Assembly (NCBI GenBank): GCA_963788325.1
Contig: CAWBGJ010000009.1
Span: forward strand, 310,001 to 374,000
Direction: 5' to 3'
Length of the DNA: 64,000 nt
From: Prado023 sp963788325
Lineage (GTDB): Bacteria; Actinomycetota; Actinomycetes; S36-B12; CAIYMF01
Made by a program: the position numbers and the translations under genes. This document shows, piece after piece, positions 63,727 through 64,000 of the stretch. The notes under the pieces were generated by a model, which worked only from the letters and a program-made list of their open reading frames with translations, searched no databases and was not told the origin of the DNA. Positions within the stretch are counted from its first letter, which is position 1. The number at the start of each line of letters is the position of its first letter.

Positions 63727-64000
63727 GGGTGGCCCTCCGTGCGTGCCGTGGGGAACGACCCCCCGACCACCACCACGTCGTCGGTCTGGGAGGCTGCCGG
63801 GGATTCGGCGCGCGCGGCGAGCAGCTGCCGGAAGGCGACGATCTCGATGCCCAGGTCGTGCAACCGCCTGAGCAGGCCCTGCAGCTCGGCCTGGTCACGC
63901 ACCCTTCCGGTCAGCACGGACTGGACCGCGATGCTCGGGTAGTCGCTGAGCAGGTCCATGAGCAGTCCGGGCGCCACCGGACCCTGCACCACGATCTCGT
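63723..64000 (-). CDS. Small alpha/beta protein (5' part outside window)
   Basis: About 91 codons are visible and the frame continues past the right edge (it reads EIVVQGPVAPG without a stop), so the start is not shown. Not recognised. It has a compact beta-alpha-beta-beta-alpha-beta look with VQSVLTGRVRDQAELQGLLR and HDLGIEIVAFRQLLAARAE, then a Pro/Thr-rich tail with DDVVVVGGSFPTA. Coupled by ATGA to the similar small gene downstream. Confidence 0.5.
   Translation of the reverse strand, partial: EIVVQGPVAPGLLMDLLSDYPSIAVQSVLTGRVRDQAELQGLLRRLHDLGIEIVAFRQLLAARAESPAASQTDDVVVVGGSFPTARTEGHP

Overview
The window is a very GC-rich, gene-dense piece of an actinobacterial (Actinomycetes-type) chromosome. 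Evidence for this is a Bpa/PafE-type proteasome activator with a C-terminal GPYL tail, an HspR repressor with a HAIR operator at a dnaK-grpE-dnaJ-hspR locus, a small SRP RNA next to tRNA-Ser near tadA, many GTG starts, and a run of genes whose TANNNT -10 box lies 6-8 nt before the start codon (leaderless mRNAs). Genus cannot be fixed from the sequence alone. No rRNA, CRISPR array, insertion sequence or prophage was seen.

Layout. 1-8.1 kb: end of a SET-domain gene, bpa, serS, a Cof-type HAD phosphatase, a rhomboid protease, pheA with a DUF4446 gene, a glycerophosphodiesterase and a GlcD-type FAD oxidase. 8.1-21.2 kb: central metabolism (class II aldolase, purA, an Old Yellow Enzyme, pntA-pntB, a class III aminotransferase, purD, purB-purC). 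21.3-25.5 kb: a complete sugar PTS on the minus strand (EIIB, EIIA, HPr, EI, then EIIC). 25.6-30.2 kb: a tocopherol-cyclase-like protein, tadA, upp, an LD-carboxypeptidase whose 3' end has been copied into a 31-bp tandem array, OsmC, tRNA-Ser and SRP RNA. 30.2-40.5 kb: a three-part MFS/cNMP/patatin fusion, clpB, hspR, dnaJ, grpE, dnaK. 40.5-46.3 kb: divergent from dnaK, a gene fusing a stress-protein-like cytosolic half to an extracytoplasmic coiled coil and an M23 peptidase, followed by a membrane protein coupled to a large surface coiled-coil protein. 46.6-50.8 kb: EtfD-like Fe-S oxidoreductase, YbaK-type deacylase, MFS exporter. 50.8-60 kb: an exopolysaccharide-type cluster (GT-C, GT2, a frameshifted DUF4012 protein, a sugar-phosphate transferase, and two tandem secreted glycoside hydrolases). 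60-64 kb: MFS, dcd, tRNA-Gly, then an accessory edge with a FitAB/VapBC-like toxin-antitoxin pair, an MFS remnant and two small related proteins.

How it fits together. The purine genes purA, purD, purB and purC are spread over 11 kb. The heat-shock genes form one HspR/HAIR-controlled unit (dnaK-grpE-dnaJ-hspR), with clpB just after hspR. The PTS genes make one pathway from PEP to sugar uptake. The 50.8-60 kb cluster looks like synthesis and trimming of a secreted glycan.

The most unusual signals are three families of long, near-perfect hairpins placed at gene 3' ends: A at 9.2, 10.2 and 36.2 kb, B at 18.8 kb, and C at 0.94 and 46.4 kb. The next are the stress-domain/M23 fusion facing dnaK across a HAIR site, and a tandem array that carries a gene's own stop codon. 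Start codons were chosen from Shine-Dalgarno or leaderless -10 spacing. No database search was possible, so family names come from recognisable motifs.
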